Source of the DNA: Flavobacteriales bacterium
Lineage (GTDB): Bacteria > Bacteroidota > Bacteroidia > Flavobacteriales_F > PHOS-HE28
DNA: 64,000 nucleotides
Assembly (NCBI GenBank): GCA_016715895.1
Contig: JADJXH010000004.1
Location: 744,001-808,000 of the forward strand
Reading direction: 5' to 3'
A program made the position numbers and the translations under genes. The number at the start of each line of letters is the position of its first letter. The first letter of the stretch is position 1. This document shows positions 33,225 through 41,628 of this stretch, one piece after another. The notes under the pieces are model-generated. The model saw only the letters and a program-made list of their open reading frames with translations, did not search any database and had not been told where the DNA came from.

Positions 33225-35594
33225 ATGAGCCTGCTCCGAACCCTGCTGCTGCTGTCCCCCGTCCTGTTCATCGCGCCCAGTGCGGCGCAGCTGGCCATCG
33301 GGGAGTGGCGAGACCACTTCCCCTACCGGCAGACGCTGGCCGTGGTCGAAGGGGAGGGCAAGGCCTGGTGTGCCACGCGCAACGCGGTGTTCACCTACCA
33401 CCGGCCTTCCGGCGAGATCGAGCGGTTCACGAAGGTGAACGCCCTGAGCGATGTGGATGTGAGCGTGCTGAACTACAACACGGCCGTGGGCGGCCTGCTG
33501 GTGGCCTACCGCAACGGCAACCTCGACCTGCTGCGGGCCGGCACGGCCAGCAACCTCAGCGACATCAAGCGCAGCAACATCATCGGCGACAAGGGCATCT
33601 ACGACATCCACTTCGAGGGTGCGGTGGCCTACCTGGCCTGCGGCTTCGGCATCGTGGTGGTGGACCTGGAGGCCCTGGAGGTGCGCGAGACCTGGTTCAT
33701 CGCCCCGGGCGGCACGCAGGTGAAGGTGAACGATGTGGCCTTCGTGGGCGACTCGATCTATGCGGCGACGAACGCGGGCCTGTTCGCCGCCTACCGCTTC
33801 GCCCCCAACCTGGCCGCGTTCACCTCCTGGCAGCAGCGCACGGAACTGCCCACGCCTGCGGGGCCCTTCAACGCGGTGGTGGAGGTGGGCGGCCGCCTGG
33901 TGGTGAACTACCACAACGCCGGGGCCACCGACCGTGATACGGTGTTCTACCGCGATGCCGGTGTGTGGCAGCGGCTCACCCACGCCTTCGGTCGTCAGAA
34001 CATCGATGTGGCCACCAGCGCGGACGGATCGACCCTCCTGCTCTGCCAGAACGACGCTGTGGCGCGCTATGATGCCACCCTTGCCTTCGTAAGCGTGTAC
34101 AGTGGTTACGAGAACAACGAGTCCATGTCGCCGGCCATGGCCATCCCGGCCGCTGATGGAACGGGCATCTGGGTGGCCGACCGCGCCCGTGGGCTCGTGT
34201 TCCAGACCAACGGCATTTCGGGGGTGCCCGTGTTCCCTCCGGGTCCGAGCACGGTGTCGGCCCAGCGCATGTCCGCGGCCAAGGGCGGCCTGCATGTGAT
34301 CACCGGAGGGGTGCAGAGCAACTGGACGAACCAGTTCCGCAAGGAAGGGGTGCACCGGTTCGTCGGCGGACAGTGGACCACGGTCGACAAGTCCAACGAC
34401 CCCCTGATGGCCACGGGGGAGAACCCGTACGGCGGCGCGGTGAACGACCCCATGGCGGTGGCCACCGATCCGGAGGATCCGGACCACGCCTTCGTGGGCA
34501 CCTGGGATGACGGGGTGCTGGAACTGCGGGGTGGAGCGGTGCAGACCATCTTCAACGAAGGGAACAGCAGCCTGCAGGTGAATCCCGGCTTCGGCACCGA
34601 GAACGCCGTGCAGGTGGCCGGCCTGGCCTACGATGCCGAAGGCGACCTGTGGGTGACCAACAGCAATTGCGCGGCCCCGATCAGCGTACGCACGGCCGGC
34701 GGCACGTGGCGGTCCTTCGCTCCCGGTGCGGTGCTCAACAACAACGCCTTGATGAGCGACATCCTGCCCGCGCGCGAGAACAGGCTCAAATGGATCATCA
34801 GGCCCCGCGCCAACGGCATGCTGGTGTTCACCGACAACGGCACGCTCAGCGATCCCGGCGACGATCAATACAAGGCGCTCACCACCACCGAGGGTAGCGG
34901 TGGGCTGCCGTCCATGGAGGTGTACAGCATGGCCGAGGACCTCGATGGCGAGATCTGGATCGGCACAGGGAAGGGCGTGGCGGTGTTCTATGTGCCGGAT
35001 GCGGTCTTCAGCGGTGGCGACTTCGACTGCCAGCAGATCCTGATCGAACAGGGCGGCAACGTGCAGATCCTGCTGGAGACCGAGGCGGTGAGCGCGATCG
35101 CCGTGGACGGGGCCGACCGCAAATGGCTGGGCACCCTGGGGAGCGGTGTCTTCCTGGTCTCCCCGGATGGTACCGAGCAGCTCTTCCACTTCACCGCCGA
35201 GAACAGCCCGCTGCCCAGCAACACCATCACCAGTCTGGCCATCGATGGCGAGAGCGGCGAGGTGTTCTTCGGCACGGACCAGGGCATCGTGAGCTACCGT
35301 GGCACGGCCACCGAAGGCGGTTTCACCAACGCCTGTGCGAAGGTGTTCCCCAACCCGGTGCGCGAAACATACAGCGGCCCCATCGCCATCACCGGCCTGG
35401 TGCGCGATAGCGATGTGAAGGTGACCGACGTGGCCGGCAACCTGGTGTACCGCACCACCTCCGATGGCGGACAGGCGGTCTGGCCGGGCACCGACATGAG
35501 CGGCAACCGCGTGAGCACGGGCGTGTACCTGGTGTTCGCCTCCGATGCGGACGGCAATACCAAGTGCAACACCAAGGTGCTGGTGGTGCGCTGA
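33225..35594 (+). CDS. porZ: PorZ-like type IX secretion component
   Basis: A 789-residue protein. The signal peptide ends at about residue 21 (PSAA/QLA). The mature start, IGEWRDHFPYRQTLAVVE with WCATRNAVFTYH and KVNALSDVDVSVLNYN, is characteristic of PorZ. Two seven-bladed propellers follow (regulator-propeller blades such as WIGTGKGVAVF and FFGTDQGIVSYRG), then a type A sorting-like domain at the end. In Porphyromonas, PorZ is a surface protein that takes part in delivering anionic LPS during T9SS cargo attachment. Its presence fits the many cargo genes here. It is followed by recO with a 7-base gap. TACCTTGT at 33165-33172 is a possible -7 box. Confidence 0.88.
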   Translation: MSLLRTLLLLSPVLFIAPSAAQLAIGEWRDHFPYRQTLAVVEGEGKAWCATRNAVFTYHRPSGEIERFTKVNALSDVDVSVLNYNTAVGGLLVAYRNGNLDLLRAGTASNLSDIKRSNIIGDKGIYDIHFEGAVAYLACGFGIVVVDLEALEVRETWFIAPGGTQVKVNDVAFVGDSIYAATNAGLFAAYRFAPNLAAFTSWQQRTELPTPAGPFNAVVEVGGRLVVNYHNAGATDRDTVFYRDAGVWQRLTHAFGRQNIDVATSADGSTLLLCQNDAVARYDATLAFVSVYSGYENNESMSPAMAIPAADGTGIWVADRARGLVFQTNGISGVPVFPPGPSTVSAQRMSAAKGGLHVITGGVQSNWTNQFRKEGVHRFVGGQWTTVDKSNDPLMATGENPYGGAVNDPMAVATDPEDPDHAFVGTWDDGVLELRGGAVQTIFNEGNSSLQVNPGFGTENAVQVAGLAYDAEGDLWVTNSNCAAPISVRTAGGTWRSFAPGAVLNNNALMSDILPARENRLKWIIRPRANGMLVFTDNGTLSDPGDDQYKALTTTEGSGGLPSMEVYSMAEDLDGEIWIGTGKGVAVFYVPDAVFSGGDFDCQQILIEQGGNVQILLETEAVSAIAVDGADRKWLGTLGSGVFLVSPDGTEQLFHFTAENSPLPSNTITSLAIDGESGEVFFGTDQGIVSYRGTATEGGFTNACAKVFPNPVRETYSGPIAITGLVRDSDVKVTDVAGNLVYRTTSDGGQAVWPGTDMSGNRVSTGVYLVFASDADGNTKCNTKVLVVR

Positions 35595-35601
35595 GGCCGC
35601 G

Positions 35602-36321
35602 ATGCTGCACACCACCAAGGCCCTGGTGCTGCGCACCATCCGCCACACCGACAGCACCCTGGTGCTGAAGGCCTACACCGAGGCGTTCGGGCTGCGGAGC
35701 TATCTGGTGCGAACGCCGAAGAGCGCACGGCGCCCCGGCACCGCTGCGCTCCTGCAGCCCCTCACCCGTCTGGAACTGGTGGTGGACGAGCGGGCCGACC
35801 GCGACCTGCATCAGGTGCGGGAGATGAGGCTCCGCCGGCCCTACCTGCGCGTGCCCGGGGATGCCCTGCGCACCGCCCTGCTGCTCTTCATGCAGGAGCT
35901 GCTCGCCCGCACCCTGCGGGAGGAGGCCGGTGATGTCGGGCTCTGGTCCTTTCTGGAGGAGGCGTTGGAGCTGCTGGACACGGCCGGCGATGTGCGCGAC
36001 CTGCCCGTGCGCTTCGTGCTCGGGTACGCCGCCGTCCTGGGCTTCGCCCCCGCACCACCGGAGAAGGAGCTGCCCTATTTCGACCTGGTCGAAGGACGCT
36101 TTGCAGGGCAGCTGCCCCTGCACGCCCAGGCGATCGCCCCGCCGCTCACCGCCGTGTTCGCGGCGTGGCTGCCGGGTTCATTGGACGATCCCGCGCCGAT
36201 GGCCATGGCCGCCGGTCAACGCCGGGAGCTGTTGGATGTGCTGCTGCGCTATGTGCGGCTGCACGTGCCCGGCGCCCAGGAGCTGCGCTCGCCGGATGTG
36301 CTGCACCAGGTGCTTGGGTGA
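35602..36321 (+). CDS. recO: DNA repair protein RecO
   Basis: A 239-residue protein of typical length. An N-terminal OB-fold has the family start TTKALVLRTIRHTDSTLVLKAYTE and LRSYLVRT. A helical C-terminal part has FVLGYAAVLGFAPAPPE where zinc-binding versions carry Cys clusters; no such cysteines are present here, as in many Bacteroidota. RecO loads RecA on SSB-coated DNA with RecR. It forms an operon with porZ, a common pairing in the phylum. Confidence 0.92.
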   Translation: MLHTTKALVLRTIRHTDSTLVLKAYTEAFGLRSYLVRTPKSARRPGTAALLQPLTRLELVVDERADRDLHQVREMRLRRPYLRVPGDALRTALLLFMQELLARTLREEAGDVGLWSFLEEALELLDTAGDVRDLPVRFVLGYAAVLGFAPAPPEKELPYFDLVEGRFAGQLPLHAQAIAPPLTAVFAAWLPGSLDDPAPMAMAAGQRRELLDVLLRYVRLHVPGAQELRSPDVLHQVLG

Positions 36322-36329
36322 GCCACGGG

Positions 36330-36337
36330 TATCTTCG
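36330..36337 (+). promoter_or_regulatory. -7 element of the oligopeptidase gene
   Basis: TATCTTCG, 16 bases before the ATG and 9 bases after the recO stop. The peptidase therefore probably has its own promoter. Confidence 0.5.
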
Positions 36338-36353
36338 GCCCGGCCGCCAGCCC

Positions 36354-38546
36354 ATGTCCACGCACCCGCTCCTGTTCCTGGGAGGCCTGCTGGCCCTGGT
36401 CGCCTGCGCCGACGCCCCGCCTAGGATGACCGCACCACAGCCTCCCACAGCCGCGCGCGAACCGCACGCCATCACCACGCACGGCCATACGCGCCAGGAC
36501 CCCTATTTCTGGATGCGCCTCTCCGAGGCCCAGCGTGAGGCGGCCGAGCCCGATGCCCACACACGCCGTGTGGTGGCCCACCTGGAGGCGGAGAACGCCT
36601 ACACCGATGCGATGCTCGGCCCGGTGAACACCCTGCGCGAGGACCTCTTCAGGGAGATGAAGGCCCGCATCAAGGAGACCGACCTCAGCGTGCCCTATCG
36701 GGAGAACGGCTACTGGTACAACCATCGCTACGAGGAGGGTCGTGAATATGCGATCCACATGCGGGCGCCGGTGGGGCCCGACCGCGACCGCGTGCCGGAG
36801 ACGTTCACCGACATCTTCGACGAGAACGCGATGGCCGAGGGCCAGGAATACTTCGATCTGGGCGACTATGAGCCAAGCCCGGACAACCGGCTTGCGGCCT
36901 ACAGTGTGGATACCGTGGGACGGCGGCAGTACGGCATCCGGTTCCGCGACCTCGGCACCGGACACGACCTGCCTGACGTGATCACCAACACCAGCGGTGG
37001 TGGGGCCTGGGCCGATGACCGCACCTTTTTCTACACACGCAAGGACCGCACCCTGCGCAGCTACAAGGTGTTCCGACATGTCCTGGGCACCGATCCCAAG
37101 CAGGACGTGGAGGTATACCACGAGAAGGACCCGGCCTTCAGTTGCGAAGTGTACCGCAGCCGCAGCGACCGCTTCGTGATCATCACCACCGAGAGCACGC
37201 TGGCCAGCGAGCACTGGCTGCTGCCGGTGGACCGTCCGCTGGATGCCTTCACGCCGTTCCTGCCGCGCGAGGAGGAGCACGAGCACAGCGTCTTCCATGT
37301 GCCGGCGCACGATGGCACACCGGGCCATTGGTACATCCTCACCAACTGGGAGGCCAGGAACTTCCGGCTGATGCGCTGCGCGGAAGCGGACCACGCGCAC
37401 AAGGATCGCTGGGCCGAGGTGATCCCCCACCGGGAGGAGGTGCTGCTGGAGGACGTGGACCTGTTCCGCGACCATCTGGTGGTGAGCGAACGCCGCGAGG
37501 GCCTCACCCACCTGCGGGTGCGCCGCCTGAGCACGGGCGCCGAGCACGAGATCGCCTTTCATGATCCGGCCTACGTCACCTACACGGGCACGAACCCGGA
37601 GTGGGACACCCATCTGCTGCGGTACGGCTACACGAGCCTGACCACGCCGAGCGGCGTGTACCAGCACGACATGAACGCCGGTACGGACACCCTGCTCAAG
37701 CAGCAGGAGGTGCTGGGCACCTTCCGCGCGGAGGATTACACCAGCGAACGCACCTGGGCCACCGCGTCGGACGGCACGCGCGTGCCGGTGAGCCTCGTGT
37801 ACCACAACGGCACCGCGCGCAACGGCACCGCGCCCACGCTCCTATACGGTTACGGCAGCTACGGCATCAGCATGGAGCCCACCTTCAGCAGCGCCCGCCT
37901 CAGCTTGTTGGACCGGGGTTTCGTGTTCGCCATCGCCCATGTGCGCGGTGGCGAGGAGCTCGGCCGCGCCTGGTACGAGAACGGCCGCATGGAGCACAAG
38001 ATGAACACCTTCACGGACTTCATCGCCTGCGCCGAGCATCTGGTGAAGGAACGTTACGCCGACCCCGCCCGCCTGTTCGCCATGGGCGGCAGTGCGGGAG
38101 GCCTGCTGATGGGCGTGGTGGTGAATCTCCGGCCCGACCTGTGGAAGGGCATCGTGGCCGAGGTGCCCTTCGTGGACGTCGTGACCACGATGCTCGATGA
38201 CAGCATCCCGCTCACCACCGGTGAGTTCGACGAGTGGGGCGATCCCAAGGAGGAGGTGGCCTACCGGCGGATGCTCTCCTATTCACCCTACGACAATGTG
38301 AAGGATGCGGCCTACCCCGCCATGCTCGTCACCACCGGCTTCCACGACAGCCAAGTGCAATACTGGGAGCCCGCCAAGTGGGTGGCCCGTCTGCGCGACC
38401 ATCAGCAGGGCGCTGCGCCGATCCTGCTGCACACCAACATGGACGCCGGCCATGGCGGGGCCAGCGGGCGCTTCGAGCGGCTGAAGGAAGTGGCCCTGGA
38501 CTACGCGTTCGTCCTCTGGCAGGCCGTGCAAGCGGAAGCGAAGTGA
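36354..38546 (+). CDS. S9 family serine peptidase, oligopeptidase B-like lipoprotein
   Basis: A 730-residue protein with a lipobox (LLALVAC/AD at residues 13-20), so probably envelope-anchored rather than cytosolic. The N-terminal propeller (about 70-430) begins with the family block DPYFWMRL. The alpha/beta-hydrolase domain holds Ser580 in FAMGGSAGGLLMG, Asp665 in FHDSQVQYWEPAKW and His700 in MDAGHGG, a complete triad. Oligopeptidase B enzymes cut short peptides after basic residues; the acidic residues that set this preference cannot be checked with confidence here. It has its own -7 element downstream of recO. Confidence 0.9.
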   Translation: MSTHPLLFLGGLLALVACADAPPRMTAPQPPTAAREPHAITTHGHTRQDPYFWMRLSEAQREAAEPDAHTRRVVAHLEAENAYTDAMLGPVNTLREDLFREMKARIKETDLSVPYRENGYWYNHRYEEGREYAIHMRAPVGPDRDRVPETFTDIFDENAMAEGQEYFDLGDYEPSPDNRLAAYSVDTVGRRQYGIRFRDLGTGHDLPDVITNTSGGGAWADDRTFFYTRKDRTLRSYKVFRHVLGTDPKQDVEVYHEKDPAFSCEVYRSRSDRFVIITTESTLASEHWLLPVDRPLDAFTPFLPREEEHEHSVFHVPAHDGTPGHWYILTNWEARNFRLMRCAEADHAHKDRWAEVIPHREEVLLEDVDLFRDHLVVSERREGLTHLRVRRLSTGAEHEIAFHDPAYVTYTGTNPEWDTHLLRYGYTSLTTPSGVYQHDMNAGTDTLLKQQEVLGTFRAEDYTSERTWATASDGTRVPVSLVYHNGTARNGTAPTLLYGYGSYGISMEPTFSSARLSLLDRGFVFAIAHVRGGEELGRAWYENGRMEHKMNTFTDFIACAEHLVKERYADPARLFAMGGSAGGLLMGVVVNLRPDLWKGIVAEVPFVDVVTTMLDDSIPLTTGEFDEWGDPKEEVAYRRMLSYSPYDNVKDAAYPAMLVTTGFHDSQVQYWEPAKWVARLRDHQQGAAPILLHTNMDAGHGGASGRFERLKEVALDYAFVLWQAVQAEAK

Positions 38547-38556
38547 GGACCGCCGT

Positions 38557-38787
38557 TCAGATGGCGATGCGCTCGGCGTGCACGATCTCCTCGGGCACCA
38601 TGGGGATCACCGAAACGGGCTGCTGCGGGTCGCGCTGGAAGCGCTCGTAATCGCGCACGCTGGCGAAGAAGATGCGCTGCACACCGCCGCTGTCCACTTC
38701 CCACACCACGCCGAAGACCTCCTTTCCGGAGCGCAGCTTGAAGCGGCAGTGCTTGTGATACAGGGAGCGGATGTCAGGGCGTTCCAT
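38557..38787 (-). CDS. small hypothetical protein
   Basis: A 76-residue cytoplasmic protein, not assigned. The sequence RFKLRSGKEVFGVVWEVDSG followed by RIFFASVRDY suggests a small SH3-like or Sm-like beta-barrel. The start at MERPDIRSLYHKH is chosen because TACTTTTCG lies just upstream (38804-38812), while a longer frame would include it. It converges with the peptidase gene, 10 bases apart. Confidence 0.6.
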   Translation of the reverse strand: MERPDIRSLYHKHCRFKLRSGKEVFGVVWEVDSGGVQRIFFASVRDYERFQRDPQQPVSVIPMVPEEIVHAERIAI

Positions 38788-38838
38788 GGAATGGAAGGAC
38801 ACCCGAAAAGTAGCGGGATCGGCAGGCGGCACGGTGTG

Positions 38839-38876
38839 CGTTTTTTGAACAGGAGCGGCCCTCCTGTTGATAAAAC
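38839..38876. other. extended hairpin upstream of the small hypothetical gene
   Basis: AACAGGAG pairs with CTCCTGTT around a short loop, and outer CGTTTT/AAAACG arms can extend it across a small mismatch. The T run lies before and the A run after the stem on the plus strand, the wrong order for a terminator on either strand. It lies between the stop of the transglycosylase gene and the next gene on the minus strand, so a role in mRNA processing or as a binding site is possible. Confidence 0.45.
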
Positions 38877-38923
38877 GCCGGGCCGGCCGGTGCTAGTACT
38901 TGGCCGTCAAGCGCATGCGCCGA

Positions 38924-40450
38924 TCAGCCCTGCTGCTTCGCCACTTTGATCTTCTTGCCCGGGGCCAGTTGCTTGGAGTTGAGCCCCTGGTTCAGCCGCT
39001 TGAGGTCCTCCACCGTCACCCCCGGATAGCGCTGCGCGATGCCCCAGAGCGTATCGCCCGGTTGCACGGTGTGGTAGATGTAGTCCTCCACCGAAGGCTT
39101 GCGCGGCGCTTCGGCCTGGGCCGGTGCGGCCGTGGTGGGGCGCTGTTCGGCGGTGGCCGTCACCCTGCGTTCGATCCGGAGCCGCTGCCCGGGCTTGATC
39201 CGGTCGCCGCGCAGGTCGTTCCAGGCTTTCAACTGCGCCACGGTGACCCCATTGCGCGAGGCGATCAGCCCCAGGGATTCGCCGCTCCGGACCACATGGG
39301 TGCGCACCACGAGCTCCTGTGGAGCGGCCGCGGCGGCCTGCGGCGCCACAGGCGTGGCCATGCCCGCGAGGTAGCGGTACCGCAGGCTGTCCTCCCGGTC
39401 GATGAAGGCGCCCACGATGTCGCGCGGCATGTACAGTGTCACCGGCTGGTCGGGGTCGGGCACGAAGCCCTGCTTGAACACCGGGTTGAGCTCGCGCAGC
39501 ATCGTTTCGTCCGAACCGGTGAACCGCGCCAGGTCGGCCATGGTCAGCGGGTAGCATACCTGCACGGTGTCCACCTCGTAGGCGCAGAAGTTGGGCGCGA
39601 TCGGATAGAGGTTGTGGTCGGCCGCGTGCTCGAAGATGTAGTTGACGGCAATGAAGGCCGGCACGTAGCCGCGTGTCTCGCGCGGCAGGTGGTCGTACAC
39701 CTCCCAGTAGTCCATGCGGCCGCCGCTGCGACGGATGGCCTTGTTCACGTTGCCGGGCCCGCAGTTGTAAGCGGCCAGGGCCATCTCCCAATCGCCGAAG
39801 ATGCGGTGGAGGTCCTTCAGGTAGCGGCAGGCGGCCTCGGTGCTCTTGTACACGTCGCTGCGTTCATCCACGTAGCTGTCCACGCGCAGGCCGTAGAGCT
39901 TGCCGGTGCCCACGATGAACTGCCAGAGGCCCACGGCGGCGGCGCTGCTGCGGGCGCCAGGATGCAGGGCGCTCTCCACCACGGCCAGGTACTTCAGTTC
40001 ATGCGGCAGGCCGTGACGCTCCAACGCCTCCTCGAACACCGGGAAGTAGAGCTGGGCCAGGCCCAGCATGCGGCTCGTCTGCTCCCGCTTGCGCACCGCG
40101 TACAGATCGATGTATGACTGCACCACACTGTTGTACGTGAGGGCGAACGGAGTGCGGTGGTCCAGCACGGTAAGGCGCCTGCGCATCTCCTCGGGCGGGT
40201 AGCCGGGCACCGCGTGGGCGGGGAAGCCATGCAGGTTGAGGGCGGCGGTGTCGGCCGTGAAGCGGTCGTTCATCACCCAGGGCAGGTGGGCCAGGTCGTC
40301 CAAGCGCTGCAACACCGGGTCGTCCGCCGGCAGCGGAGGGGCATCCTCGGCCGGTTGGGCGGCGATCGCCAGGGGCAGGGCCGCGCACAGCAGCGCCGCC
40401 AAGCGCAGGGCGATGCCGGATCCCGTCGGGTGGCGAAGGACGTTCATCAT
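38924..40450 (-). CDS. MltD-like lytic transglycosylase with two LysM domains
   Basis: A 508-residue exported protein. The signal peptide ends near residue 33 (PLAIA/AQP). The transglycosylase domain (about 140-300) has catalytic Glu159 in VVESALHPGARSSAAAVGLW, then KSTEAACRYLKDL and the AAYNCGPGNVNKAI block, all typical of MltD-type GH23 enzymes. Two LysM modules follow at about 394-437 (VVRSGESLGLIASRNGV) and 460-504 (TVQPGDTLWGIAQRYPGV). It should cleave the peptidoglycan glycan chain, forming anhydro-muramyl ends. Start is one of two adjacent ATGs; TTACTTTG lies 6 bases upstream (40457-40464). Confidence 0.92.
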   Translation of the reverse strand: MMNVLRHPTGSGIALRLAALLCAALPLAIAAQPAEDAPPLPADDPVLQRLDDLAHLPWVMNDRFTADTAALNLHGFPAHAVPGYPPEEMRRRLTVLDHRTPFALTYNSVVQSYIDLYAVRKREQTSRMLGLAQLYFPVFEEALERHGLPHELKYLAVVESALHPGARSSAAAVGLWQFIVGTGKLYGLRVDSYVDERSDVYKSTEAACRYLKDLHRIFGDWEMALAAYNCGPGNVNKAIRRSGGRMDYWEVYDHLPRETRGYVPAFIAVNYIFEHAADHNLYPIAPNFCAYEVDTVQVCYPLTMADLARFTGSDETMLRELNPVFKQGFVPDPDQPVTLYMPRDIVGAFIDREDSLRYRYLAGMATPVAPQAAAAAPQELVVRTHVVRSGESLGLIASRNGVTVAQLKAWNDLRGDRIKPGQRLRIERRVTATAEQRPTTAAPAQAEAPRKPSVEDYIYHTVQPGDTLWGIAQRYPGVTVEDLKRLNQGLNSKQLAPGKKIKVAKQQG

Positions 40451-40554
40451 CAAGCACAAAGTAAGGTTAGTACGCAGGGCCGGCCGGCTTGTTATCCGCG
40501 CCGGTCGTCCACGGTGCACTGTGGATGGCACAAGGACCGGGCCACTGATCCGCC

Positions 40555-41628
40555 TCAGGCCCTCTCCTTGCGCTCCTTCTCGCGCTTCTGCGGCTGCAGG
40601 GGGTTGGCGCCGACGGTCTTGAAGTGCTCGCGGGCGCGCAACACGTCCACGGCGAGCCATACCGCGTGGCGGAAGCTGCCTTCATCGGCCACGCCCTGGC
40701 CGGCGATGTCCAGCCCGGTGCCGTGGTCGGGGCTGGTGCGCACGATGGGCAGGCCGGCGGTGTAGTTGACCCCGTGGCCGAAGCTCAGCGCCTTGAAGGG
40801 CGCAAGCCCCTGATCGTGGTACATGGCCAGCACGCCATCGAAATGCCGGTACGCACCGCTGCCGAAGAAGCCGTCGGCAGCGTAGGGGCCCATGGCGGTG
40901 ATGCCCTCGGCCACCAGCTGGCGCACGGCGGGCAGGATGCGCTCGCGGTCCTCGCTGCCCAGGGTGCCGCCATCGCCCGCGTGCGGGTTCAGGCCCAGCA
41001 CGGCCAGGCGCGGGGTGGCGATGCCGAAGTCGCGCAGCAGGCTCTGGTGGAAGAGGCGGGCCTTGGTGAGGATGCGGTCGGTGGTGATGGCCGCGGCCAC
41101 ATCCTTCAGCGGGATGTGGCCGGTGACGGTGCCCACGCGCAGGCCGTCGGCCACCAGCACCATCAGCACCTGGTCCACCCCGGCCACATGGGCCAGGAAC
41201 TCGGTGTGTCCGGGATAGGCGAAGCCGGCGGCCTCCATGCTGTGCTTGTCGATGGGCGCGGTGACCAGCACGTCCACCTTCCCGGCGGCCAGGTCCTGTG
41301 TGGCGGCCTCCAGGCTGCGGATGGCGTAGGTGGCGAGCGGTCCGCTGGGGCGGCCCAGCTCCAGCGGGAGCTCATCGTCCCACAGGTTCACCAGGTTCAG
41401 CTTGCGGGGCAGCGCGTCGGACGCATCGTTCACGCGGTGGAACTGCACCTCCTCCAGACCGAGCTGTTTGCGGTGCAGGCTCACGGCCTTGGCCGAAGCA
41501 TAGAGCACGGGTGTCAGTTCCTGCAGCATGCGGGCATCCTCGAAGGTCTTCAGCACCACTTCGATGCCGATGCCCTGCAGGTCGCCACAGCTGATGCCCA
41601 CGCGGACGGGGCGGCGTTCGGTGCTCAT
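40555..41628 (-). CDS. pdxA: 4-hydroxythreonine-4-phosphate dehydrogenase
   Basis: A 357-residue enzyme slightly longer than average owing to a Lys/Glu-rich tail. Family blocks are VGISCGDLQGIGIEVVLKT at the start, VLVTAPIDKHS, PGHTEFLAHV, GLNPHAGDGGTLG with the metal-binding His, and AMYHDQGLAPFKAL plus RTSPDHGTGLDIAG. It makes the amino-acetone phosphate precursor in the DXP-dependent branch of pyridoxal 5'-phosphate synthesis. Its ATG overlaps the aminopeptidase stop (ATGA), so the two form one operon. Confidence 0.95.
   Translation of the reverse strand: MSTERRPVRVGISCGDLQGIGIEVVLKTFEDARMLQELTPVLYASAKAVSLHRKQLGLEEVQFHRVNDASDALPRKLNLVNLWDDELPLELGRPSGPLATYAIRSLEAATQDLAAGKVDVLVTAPIDKHSMEAAGFAYPGHTEFLAHVAGVDQVLMVLVADGLRVGTVTGHIPLKDVAAAITTDRILTKARLFHQSLLRDFGIATPRLAVLGLNPHAGDGGTLGSEDRERILPAVRQLVAEGITAMGPYAADGFFGSGAYRHFDGVLAMYHDQGLAPFKALSFGHGVNYTAGLPIVRTSPDHGTGLDIAGQGVADEGSFRHAVWLAVDVLRAREHFKTVGANPLQPQKREKERKERA

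Noticed and set aside
33201..35657. 818-codon minus-strand frame opposite porZ
   Set aside because: High G+C keeps antisense frames open. The plus strand encodes a recognisable PorZ with signal peptide.
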